This document shows positions 38,101 to 50,100 of a stretch of DNA of 64,000 nucleotides, in pieces. The position numbers and the translations under genes were made by a program. Position 1 is the first letter of the stretch. Each line of letters starts with the position of its first letter. The notes beneath the pieces are model-generated. The model was given only the letters and a program-made list of their open reading frames with translations. It did no database searches and was not told where the DNA came from. The DNA is from Platanthera guangdongensis (Eukaryota > Streptophyta > Magnoliopsida > Asparagales > Orchidaceae). The DNA lies in NCBI GenBank assembly GCA_039583875.1, contig CM077158.1:241661447-241725446 (forward strand), written 5' to 3'.

Positions 38101-41100
38101 TGTACTCATGTACCTGTTTTGTTGTAGTCATATAGTTCGCTCTTACATGTAGCACAAATTTGAGATAAACCCATCTTTTGTATACATATGTGCTGGGTTA
38201 TTTGTTGGATGATATGCTGTACCGTATCTGTATGAATAAAGAAAATGTTTTACTTTCCTGCCCTTTTCTTTTGTACTATGTCATTCAAATATAATCGTTG
38301 AATTGTTTATACCTGACATCTCTGATGATTCATTAATAACACATAAGTTCGATGTTCAATTGTGGCGGTAGCCTAAGGCAAAGGGGCCGTTACAAGGGGT
38401 CTATTAATTAAGCATATAATTGGCAAAATAGCAAATAGTACTGACACTTACCGTTAATAAGAGCGAACAATAACACCAGATATTTAAATAAAATCCTATG
38501 ATAATAATCAGGCAAAAAACTCATAACATATACAAACACATCAACGCTAATGACGTGCGAAAAAAATGAACTTGCGCGAAAACATGCACAATACTTGTGT
38601 AAAAAAATCAAAATAACATGATGATATGCAGATTGCGTTAATTCTCTCGGTGTTGAAAGATCTTGACCTCATCGAGAATGTAATATTACCCGCTACTAGG
38701 AAGTCTATACATCAATCTTAAACTACTCCGCCATTGCTCTGCTACTAAGGGTCTGTTTGGGACAGCTCTGGCGGATTGAAAAGCTGCTGTCCGGATAGAG
38801 CTGTTTTAAAATAGATCTCTGGGGAGCAGTTTTGAAAAGCTGCAGAGTGTTTGAGTGTTCTGTGCAGAAGTGTGCTTTGAAGAGCGATTTTCTTTTTTTA
38901 GCTGTTTGGAGAAACAACTTTTGGAAGCTGTTTTTTTAAAAACTAAAATATATAAATATATAAAAATAACTGATAACAGAGTCTTTTACATAGTTCTAGA
39001 AAATAGGAAAAAAAGGTCTTCCAACATCCGGCGACTGCTTTTTCCAACCCTTCCGATCACCTGTTCAAAAATAAATTGATATGAATCAAACTTTTGATAA
39101 TTTAAATCCTTTACTTTTTTAGTAAAAGATTGATCGAATTTTTACCTCCACGCACTGTATATTTCTTCGGCAATGCTATCTCGTACTGTAGACATATGTT
39201 CTGCTCCAGCAGCATCACACATATCGCCTTCAATATCATCCTCTGCCGCAAGGTCTTCATCCTCTGAGGGAACGAAAGAAGACTCATCAGCATCACAAGC
39301 ATTAAACTCAGGGTCCCAGCGAGACAGATGTCTCCGAATGAAGTTATGTAAGGCCATTGTCGCTAGCACTATGAAACGCTGTTTCTTGAAGTTGTACTGT
39401 GACATTTTGCTCAAAATGTGCCACTTTTTTTCCACACTCCAAACGTTCGCTCGATCACACTGCGAAGAGATGAATGTGCCTTATTGAAATGTTTTTGCCT
39501 TCCTTGTACAGGCCGACTCCCACGGGCAAAGTCTGCTAAGTGATATCTTGTTTCTGGATATGACTTCAAATAACCCATCTTTAACGGGTATCCAACATCC
39601 ACTAAGTAATATTTACCTGCATTTATTTGGTTTGTTAAACAGGTAAACATTATGAAATACGAAAAATTTGAATGAATGTAAACATATTGATTAGTATACC
39701 TTGTGGGGGATGCGGAAAATGCAATCTATCGTCTGCCAATGCGCACGCGAAGATGCGGCTATCATGAGCAGATCCCTCCCATCCAGGCAGGGCAAATGTA
39801 AAACACATGTTAAAATCACAGACTGCCATTACATTTTGCGTCGTCGTTCCATGACGTCCTATGTATCGTACTTGATCTTCTACGGGTATCCTCGCATCAA
39901 CATGTGTACCGTCAATGACACCAACGCAATCCGTGAAGAATGACATGTAACGAGGATCATACCTTATCTCAGCCGGAATATCTCTGAACTGATGGTCAAT
40001 AGGCTTTATAGCATCAATTGAGAGTAACAAAAGAGATCTAAGCCCTTTCGAAAAATATCTACTAATTGTTTCGGTCGAGTGCTCGAACCGTTCTTTCGTT
40101 AATCTAACGGAACCTCGTTGGACTTCTCTTGAGGACGTCCGCTGTGATCCTTGAAGTTCATGATCTACTTCCAGTTTATGAAGTAAATCTATGAAAATGC
40201 GTTTTGACATCCTAAATGCATCATGAATCCTATCTGGATATCCTTCTAGTAACTCTTTAATCCATTTCGCACCTGTTTGGGTAGATGTCATGCATGGGCG
40301 TGTGTCTCGAACATGGTAATTCATCCTCTCGATCGATGACATAACTACACGACAATACTCTATATATTGCGTCCGCTCCGGCGGAAGACTTGTTGAATCC
40401 CCAGAATCTTCAGAGGAGGAGTCATGCTCTTCCATTATCGTACCTGCATTTAAAGCATCACAGAACATTTATCATAATCTATATAAAGATAGTAACAAAA
40501 CAACTATTATAGTTTCGAGGTCCAATATTAATCATCATGAGGTACACCATCAAAATAGTAAACAAAAACATCATAGTGTTCTCCATGCAAAGCACAAAAG
40601 GAAATTTAGATCGAGGTATGCCCGTATCACTGAGCCCTTTTCTCGTACGCCTTCATAATCCACCAAACCCGCATATCTTCTGGGATACTCATGAAGATCT
40701 CCCTAGTGGTCTTGTCCCTGATGTGGTCGAGAGCAAAGTAATATAGATCCAGGTTTGCCCTTAGCTCTGGGCTACTGGAAATCAACTCCACCACCTCTTT
40801 GACTGTGATAACTGGTGGAGGCTTCACAGCTAGGGTGGATTGATGTAAATCTGACATCAAAGAAAATACCATTCCTTTGTTCTTCCCGATCTTTCTTCTT
40901 TTACTCGCCGAGGAGGACGCATTCCCAGGAGGTGTTGAAGCACCTCCTATATCTTCAGGACCACCATGATTGTTTTCCATGTTATCTGCTACATCATCAT
41001 CTTCCAACTGGATCCTCCCCACATCCGGTGGCAAACTCCCAATTGAAGGAGCCCATGAGTCTTCTCCAGTTGCGACAACCTGACTGAACATAGTGTTCAG

Positions 41101-44100
41101 TTTCTCCTCCAACTCAGGTGCAATACCTCCGTATCGAAATTTCTTCGCCGCTGGAACAACCTGTTATAATCAATATGTCAATATTAAAATATGTCAAAAT
41201 AAAAACTAATTTTATGAAATTACACATGAATTTGTTCTGACCTTAATCTTCTCTGCCCACCATTCTTCTGATGCAGCAATAGTTCTCTTCTCTGGATCCC
41301 AACCTAAACCAGTCTCGCCATGTTTCAGCTCCTTCCATAACTTCCAATCCTTATTCAAATGATCCTATTTATTTTTCATTTGCAATCGATCGTAGCTTTT
41401 CCCGGTTCGTTCTTTAAACCCCGCAATCAAATTTTTCCACCCTTCTTTGCTAAAGTGGGTGGTGGGCCGATTCCCCAAACCAATCTCTTTTATGCAGAGA
41501 TCACAAAATAACATCACTTCACCTGACTCCCAACTTGCTACGATTCCTCCTTCCTTTGGTTTTACCATTATGCTATAAACTAATAAAATTAGAATAACAA
41601 TTACTAATCAAAATCATAGCCCAAAAGTTATATACACAAAATTGAACAAAAAAAACCAAACACAAAAAAAAATCTCACACAATAAAAAAAACACACACAC
41701 ACATTCATACACACACACATACACACACACACACACACATTCATATACATACCCAACCAAAAATACAAAAAACACACACATACAACCATACACACATAAA
41801 AAAATAACAAACAAACATACACACACACACACATATCCTTACTCATTCACACACTCATTCTCATCCACAAACAAAAAAATCACATCTACACGCATGCACA
41901 ATAAAACACACACATATACACAAATACACACACACATACACAATAAAAAACACACAAAAAAACACACACACACACACACACTCATACACACACACACACA
42001 TTCATATACATACCCAACCAAAAATACAAAAACACACACACATACAACCATACACACATAAAAAAAAACAAACAAACAAACATACACACACACATATCCT
42101 TACTCATTCACACATTCTCATCCACAAACAAAAAAATCACATCTACACGCATGCACAATAAAACACACACACACACACATACACAAATACACACACATAC
42201 ACATACACAATCAAAAACACACAATAAAAAAACACACACATACATAAACACACACACACATTCATACACACACACACATTCATATACATACCCAACCAAA
42301 AATACAAAAACACACACACATACAACCATACACACATAAAAAAAATAACATACACACACACATCCTTACTCATTCACACACTCATTCTCATCCACAAACA
42401 AAAAAATCACATCTACACGTATGCACAATAAAACACACACACACACACACATGTACACAAATACACACACACATACACAATCAAAAACACAATAAAAAAA
42501 CACACACATACAAAATAAAAACACACACACACAAATGCACATACACACACAAACACAAATCCATATACACACACAAACATACACAGAATGAAATCAGAAA
42601 AAGTATCGGCCAGAAGATCTACATTAGGGCACACGGTAAAAGTTTTCCGAAGGAGGAGGGGATGCACTTGCAAATTCATGGGAGAGGACCTTGCTTACCT
42701 TCGAAAAGCTCGCAGAGAGGAAATCCTTCGGCTAGAATGAAGACAGGTCAGCTCACTGAGAGGACCTTGGACGAGCTCGGGAAAAAAGGCGGCTGGTTCG
42801 ACAGTTCCCCTTGCAGATCCGGTGAAAGCCCTAGCAATAACTAGGCATGAAGAAGGTCGGCTCCTTCCATCTCACTCCCGACGGCAGTGGCGACTAAGGA
42901 AACCCGGCGGCCTTCAATCATCGGCGACGGGAAGAGGTAGGGGAGATCAGGAGTTTGCCGCTCGATTTATGAGGCACAAGCGAGAGGGAGAGTGGGAAAG
43001 TGGGGCGGCTGATCACGCGAGAACTGAGAGACGAAGAAGTGATCGGGAAAGAGAAGGGCGAGACTCCCCTTGATCGCGAATGGGAAAGTGATTTTAGGAA
43101 GCTAAACGTGGGGGGTCGGGAGCTTCCTAAAAAGTGGGCAAAAAGTGATTTTCAGATCCGCGATTTTCATAGAGCTGTCAAACCAAACAGTTTCAAACAG
43201 AGCCTAAATAATCAAGACCTGAGTAAATATAGTTTTTCCATCCGCTGAAGCTGTCCCAAACAGAGCCTAAATAATCAAGACCTGAGTAAATATCTCCAAA
43301 GTGCAGAGGTGATAAGCTGAGTGAGGGAAACTCTTGGCTGTGGTAGGTGAGGGTGAAAGGATGGATCCTTCCCTACAACTCTAAGTAACCTCTCATTTTT
43401 GAAAAATACATGAAGCCGATCTCCTTGTGAAAAATATAATCTCCGGTGATAGAATCACCTATGCAATTATAGTTTTTCGGAGATGCTCGCAAACAGTGCC
43501 CATGAGCTCTAGTCTTGTACTCTTAGGAGGATCTCATTTGAATGTAACTCGTTTTAACCCATCTTTTAATCAATACAATCACGTAAAACTAATGGTTCGT
43601 GTTGTGCAAAGCTTGACCTCCTCGTTCTCGGCTCTCTTCTTGCCTCTACTCGTGATCCCAAGTTTTCTTTCACTAGCAATACCCATATCCTACTCTATTG
43701 CTCGTGAGTGGGGTCTGGGCACTTTTTACCCCAACAATATATGTGGATATATTGTGCTTTCGAGAAGTGGCTTTGACAAGAATATAACAAAGGAGCATCT
43801 TATAAAACACTTCATAACCAAAGATCTAGGCAATCTACGCTTCTTTCTGGGAATTGAGGTACCACACAATAAATCTGATATTTCTTCAAGTCAACAAAAA
43901 TATGTCTTAGAACTTCTTGAGGAAACATGACTTCAAATTCCAAAACCTGAGACCTCTCCTATTGATCAAACCAACTCCCTATGGGAAACTAATTCGAAAG
44001 AACTTATCAATGTCAAACAATATAGGAGAATAATAGGGAAGTTAACATACTTAATCGTTACTAGGCATTTCTTTGTTTGTAGCTTAACTGTACCATGGTT

Positions 44101-47100
44101 TTATGAAACCATCCAAATCAAGCTTTAGGGGATTGCCTCAGTCCGTATATGGATCTTTATAGATGACCAATCTTCCTAGTAAACTCTTTTTTGGGAAAAA
44201 TGGGGGGGGGGGGGGGGCTTTAGACTTTTTCTTTGCACTTATCACGTAGACTTTTTCTTTGCACTTATCATGCTAGATGACATTTTTAATATCTAACTGT
44301 TATAGGTTCCACCCAAGACTTGCAACACGTGAAAGGAGCACCCGAATAGAGTTCATTTTTGTAACATGAGAAAAAGTTTCCAGATAGTCAATTTCTTTGG
44401 TTTAGGTGCACCAATGAGCCACTAATCGGCCTTTATATCGCTCCTCAATCCCTTCTTGATTATGCTTAACAGAGAAGATCCAACCCGACCAAACCATATT
44501 TTCCAGGAGGAACATGTACAAGTTGTCATGTTTCATTTTTGCCTAAAACACATTTTTTTCTCCATAGCCTTTTTCCATTCAATAATCTTTATAGCCTCAT
44601 GTTTGGAAACCACAATAGAGGAAAGAGACGAGATACAAGTTTTGTGAGTAGGAGAGAAATGCTGAAACGAGATATAATTAGCTATAGGATGCCTGGTACA
44701 ACTTATGTTACCTTTGTGATGTGCAATGAGAATATGAAGATTGTCATCAGAATCTGGTGTTAAAGCAGACATTTGGAGCGGTCGAACATCAATGGAATAT
44801 GCTTTTTTATCATCACCGAGTGTAGTGGCGGAACTAGAATTTTTTTCTAGCCCGGGCACAATAAATATAAATTTAAAATGTTTTTTTATAAATATTACAG
44901 GTTAGTTTTTACCCTTACAAATTAAATCAAGAGCAAAACATACAATTAAAGCTCTTGATTCTTATACATGTATGCAATTCATATGGTTAAATAACAAGCA
45001 TGAAATTTAAAGGTGATAAACAGTTAGTGAATTGGATCTATGTATACATAAAAAAATCATTTGAAGGCTGCAATAATTATAAGTTATGCAAGAAAATTGA
45101 ATGCCCACAAACAATCAAACTATCTATTAATAGAAAGTTAGAGACGACTTCAAAATGGAATTGGTTTAATGTCGTTGTTTACCTACCTATTTCCTAACCA
45201 TCTATCAGAGAGCTATTAATTTCAAACTATCTAAACATGATCAAGTAAATGAATTGCAAGTATTTATCTCATTGGCTCAATTCATCGAGCATGTCCAATG
45301 CAAGAAAAAAAACACTTCGATTTTAAGCAAAAAAAATATACAACTTGTGATAAAATCTGTAAAATCCTCACAAATGTTGGCCGGGTGAGATGAAACTTCA
45401 CATAATCACTATTGAAAATCTCAAATCTAGAAAAATGTATGGAAATATGGATTACTAATTTACTTGGAAAATCACTATCGAAAAGTGAAAATGAGGAATT
45501 GACTGGAACCGTGTTTGAAATACGCTGCAGTGCTTGCCAGACGAAGAAGCCTGCTCATTGTACTCGTCTCCTCAAAGACGAAGGAAGGAAGAAAAATTGT
45601 GTGAAAGGGAGAAGGAAAGCCTGAAACTCAGAATGGGAAGAAGAAGAAGACTCTGCTATGGTTAGGCCTCACTTCTTCCCCCATGACTTTCTGCAAAAAC
45701 TTCTTACCTCTCCCCTGTTCGGCATCTGCAAGAAAAGAAGACATCGCACATGAGTCTCTCTCGATCTCTTGCCGGCTCACCGCTCGCCACTGTCCGATGT
45801 CTCCTGGAGAGCCTAAGATGGGAGGGAATAGGAGGGACGCGAATGCCCTTGCGGGAATTCGCGAAAAGCACGGTCGAGAACCTATAAGCGAATAATGTTA
45901 AATTTCATGTTCGCCCTCCATCTAATGGCGCTCCATTGTAATAATTACATATGTAAGTTACTTATGTAGGTTATATATATATGTTTCCCTCCTTTTAATG
46001 TGACCCTTCTCCCTTATAGTGATATTCATGTTCGATTGAGAAGATAAATTTAGATTGTTTCGAAATGGAAGAAAGATATTTTCTTAAGAAAAAAAACACT
46101 TCGCCACCCTTAACCGATTGTTGATTCATAACTTGAAATTGCATATAAGTATAGATCCAGATCTTGATAGAGTTGTTCAAATTCAGAATAGTAGGCGGAG
46201 ACAAACGAAGAACCTTGTTTCAGATCCAAAGCACGACGAGTGGGTGCATACATTTGCGTTGAACTACCAATCTGCGTGCAAGTCTCATGGGATCAAGTTC
46301 AGATTTCATGGGCAGAATCCATGAGCATATAACGGCGACATACCGGAGGGGACATGGAGTGGAGTAACCTTGAGACAACAAAAGAATTATTCGCGTCCCA
46401 TTTTCTTCATGAGGGATCTGTTTGTGGTAGTTTAACAATGGTTCCATCGATATACCCTTACAATTGGTGACTGCGGATAGCATGCTGAGCTTCCCTGGAT
46501 CATTTAAGGTAATTTGGTCATCCAATGACACTATCATAATCTTCAACGATCCTGATTGCTCGTGGCTCTGAGGGGGGTCACATGTAGGGACAGTACGAGT
46601 CTTAGATGAGATATCTGGAATCACCCATGAGCGAGTAAAGGATACTCCACTAGAGATAAACAATCAAAAAAAGCAGTATGAAGAAGCATCACATCTTACG
46701 AACCCCCTTTAGATTGATCCATCAGAGAGGGCACCATAGGATGTGACCATGGTGTATTTGGTATCTATCATGAAGGACAAAATGGTCGAAGTTCAACAAC
46801 CACCCACTAGATGGGCAAAGAGAAGCTGGAGGAGCCCTGGGCTAGTGAGAAACTACATACTAGGAAGGAGTTGTGGATAGCGGTCAGGAAGGAGAAGCTG
46901 CGGCTAGCGGATTGGAAGGAGCTACTGGTAGGGGTGTTTGCGAACCGAACTGAATTGAATAACTCTTCAATCGAATCCAAATTTGTCATAAGATATAGAG
47001 ATTCAGATTTGTTTGAATATTTGAGTTCAGATTTGGATTCGTCCTGAAATCCTACATACAAAATTGGATTCAGATTCAGATTCAGGTTTGGATTCAAATT

Positions 47101-50100
47101 CAAATTCACTTCAAATGAACCAAATAGACTTTGATCGGGCGGCTAGGATCTTTTTTATATATAATATAGATATTCTTATTGTTCGTGAACTATTCACAAA
47201 TCTTTTCAATAGAGATAATATTATTTGATTTAGATTCGAATACCACTCGAATCTGAATTTTCCAGATTCAAATTAGAGAATATGATTCTTAATCGATTCT
47301 TCACGAATCGATTGCTGAATTATTCACGAACTATTTTGTTTGCGAACAACCCTAGATATTGGTAGAGGCCTGAATGGGGAAGCTGCTAGTGTCCTGGAAG
47401 AGGCGGCGGCCAAGAAGGAGCTGCGCTTTAGATGAAGATGTGGTTGCGGCCCGGAACACTGGAAGACACTGCGGTTCACAGATGCGAGGAATTGGAAGGA
47501 GATGCGGGCGAATACGAGTGTTGGCCGAAGGCCTGGGAAGTGCTGGCTAGCAGACACGAGGGGCAGTTGGGTTGCTGGAGGGAGTGTTGAGTCTAGATCG
47601 TGGCGGCGAGACGTAATCGGAAGCACTGGAGCGAGTGGCGAGATAGATCGGGACGGGATTGGGGGTGCGTGCTCTGATACCAAGTTGAGAGGAGTCGAAA
47701 TAATTGAATTCATAATTTGGTTTGCATACAAGTGACCTAAGTCCTTGTATACTCAGTCGAACAACCCAACATAAGACTCCTGACATACCAGGTGATGTTA
47801 CAAGTAAATGAAAAATAAATTAGTACACACTCAGCTCTACTTTATTCGCAATATGGAGAGATGAATGCAAATTCAATCTGGCTATAGGACTGAGTTCTTA
47901 TTTGTATCTTCATCTTGGAGTATATATTTCATAATTGTTTGGTTTGGGGCTTCTGTTGGTTTGATATCTTATCTGATTATATAGCATATGCTGCAGTCAA
48001 CTATTATCTTTTTTGTTGGGGTTGGAGACTTATAGTGAATGGGCTGTAGAGGTGGGTTCAAAGCTTTTTTTGTCTAGTTTAAGTGCCATCTCACAGATTT
48101 GGTTCATAATTTTAAATTCTAAATTATATGCTTGTTTTTAACCCATGGAATTACCATTTTCATCAGCAGCACATCGATTATTAAAGTTATTTCAAATATT
48201 TGTGAACTCTTCATATCCACTCCTCACCATAATTCTTTTATCATCACAATCTGGCAGCACATCCATAATTCCTTTATCATCATTCTTTACCTACCAGTCA
48301 TAATAAACTTGGAATTAAATATATATGTTTCTCAAGTTGTTAATTAAATCTACAATCTAGCATGCTTTACTTGATGCCATAATTTGGTTTTTTGTCTTAC
48401 ATATCCTTCACAATGTTTAGCAGGTTCTTCCATCTCTAACATCTACTAAAGCATACTTTGATTTCTTTTCCCAGAAAGCTGATCAAGAATGTCAGGTAAA
48501 GTAAAAGTTCTTGTTTTCTAAGGATATGATTAATATTAATTTGCTTTCTGATATTTTATTCATTCAAAAATATTTAGGAACTAGAAGAAGCTGAAATTGA
48601 GATAGGTCTTCTCCAAAAAGAGAAGGCGACACAAGAAGTATTTGGCAATTTGAAGGAGGACTATATAACTTGTAAAATTACTATAACATATGGGAATAGT
48701 TAGCAGTAAATAAGTATAACATTCATGTGGTAGTATATCTGCAGTTTGCCTTGATCATTTATTTTTTTATTTCTGCAGATGATAAGGATGATAACCACCT
48801 TCAACGAATAAAGGATAATATCCGGTCCTTGTAAGTTCTGAATCTTAGTGAAAAATGAGCTAGCACAATCTTTTATATGTGAGTTTCTTTTAGAATCATT
48901 GTAGTCTGTTACTTTCTATGAATCCTCATGTTCTGATAAATCCTATACAGAGAGAGAGACAGATAGAGAGAGAGAGAGAGAGTTGTCATTTATGTACATA
49001 ACTTGGATTCCACTCCTTATTTCTTCACTCTCAAAGTTCTTGTTTTATCTTCATTATTTTTTTACTATTTCTAGAGAGCGCTCTAAGCTTAAAGAAGAAG
49101 TTGCAGTCCGTGTACAGAAGAAACTTGCCTTGAGACGAGCTCGTCAAATTTATTTGGAAGAGTTAGCTTCGCGAGAAATGGAACTTCTTCGGGAGCTAGA
49201 TAGGTTTGGAAAATATGTTCCTTATACTTTGAAAACTATTGTAAAATATTTCTATTCTTTTATTCCCTATACCATGTTTATTAGGGAAAGGGAAAATGAA
49301 TTGGAACAAGAGATCGAGAGACAACGACAATTGGAATTTGAGCGTGCCAGAACTCAGGAACTTCAATTCAACCTTGATATGGAAAGAGAAAGACAGATCC
49401 AGGTAATGCATTATTTCAACTCAACTAGTTATTCAGCTGCTTCGACTTGTTGAGCATTAGGATATTTATTTTATTTTATTCTATTTATATCATAGTTTCT
49501 GTTTTAGGTAGAACCACATTCATTGCATCTCGTATACAATTTATTTTATTCAATTCAATACTTGTGTATTAGACTATTTACTTAATTTTGCCTGTCCTCT
49601 TTGTATATGAGCCTCCAAACTCGTAATCTCTCGCTCAATATCCTCTCTCTCTCTCTCTTTGTGTTTGTCGACTTCTTGTTGTGCCTGTCATTCCATGTCT
49701 CTCTACAAGGTTGTTGAATAATCCTTCCTCACCCTCTAATAGGTGTCAAATTTGGAAAAGCAATAGAGAGTTGAGGACGAAAAACTAGTTTATATTATCA
49801 ATGGTTAGGCTACTAGAACCTCCTATGGCTCCATGAAATGGTCAACACGAAACTTGATCTACCTAGTTGGCGGGCATTTTGTAAATTCTGCTGGAAATCT
49901 CAAGAACTTCCCTAACTCCCCTCTAGAGTTTCCTCTCTTCCTCTTTCCCCCATGTTCTTCAAACTCCCTCTCATCTAGCTCCATTATAGGGCTTGCACGT
50001 GTATCGCCGTCTCCATCAGATCCACGGCCAAAAGAAGCGCATAACAACTTGGTATCAGAGCCGTCAGTCCTCTTCCGTCGATAGACGCAAACATCTCCCC

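Larger units (their letters stand above)
38749..43267 (-). mobile_element. PIF/Harbinger DNA transposon
   Basis: The left end reads GGGTCTGTTTGGGACAGCT and the right end is the complement of GGCTCTGTTTGGGACAGCT. TAA flanks both sides (38746-38748 and 43268-43270), the 3-bp target duplication of this superfamily. It encodes the two expected genes on the minus strand: a DDE transposase and a Myb/SANT-like protein. A CA-rich minisatellite fills the space between the Myb gene and the right end. Small lesions in both genes suggest it is recently dead. Confidence 0.95.
13314..48423 (+). other. 35.1-kb intron of the host gene filled with nested transposons
   Basis: Donor CAG|GTGTGT at 13314 and acceptor TTTAGCAG ending at 48423. 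Upstream exon 5 and downstream exon 6 are both phase 0 and read on without a break. At least eight transposable-element insertions lie inside, in both orientations and up to three levels deep. Confidence 0.85.

Noticed and set aside
41614..42679. Val/Cys-rich and Thr/His-rich proteins
   Set aside because: Products of the CA-rich minisatellite, open in both directions for the same reason.
46220..46663. A 147-residue minus-strand frame
   Set aside because: No domain recognised with confidence; possibly a decayed retroelement piece, not supported as a gene.
48983..49453. A separate 156-residue gene
   Set aside because: It is exon 9, in-frame intron 9, exon 10 and intron sequence read through.
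49597..49720. A minus-strand coiled-coil-like frame ([19 protein letters not shown])
   Set aside because: Short, interrupted and partly made by a CT-rich run; probably a decayed retroelement or chance.
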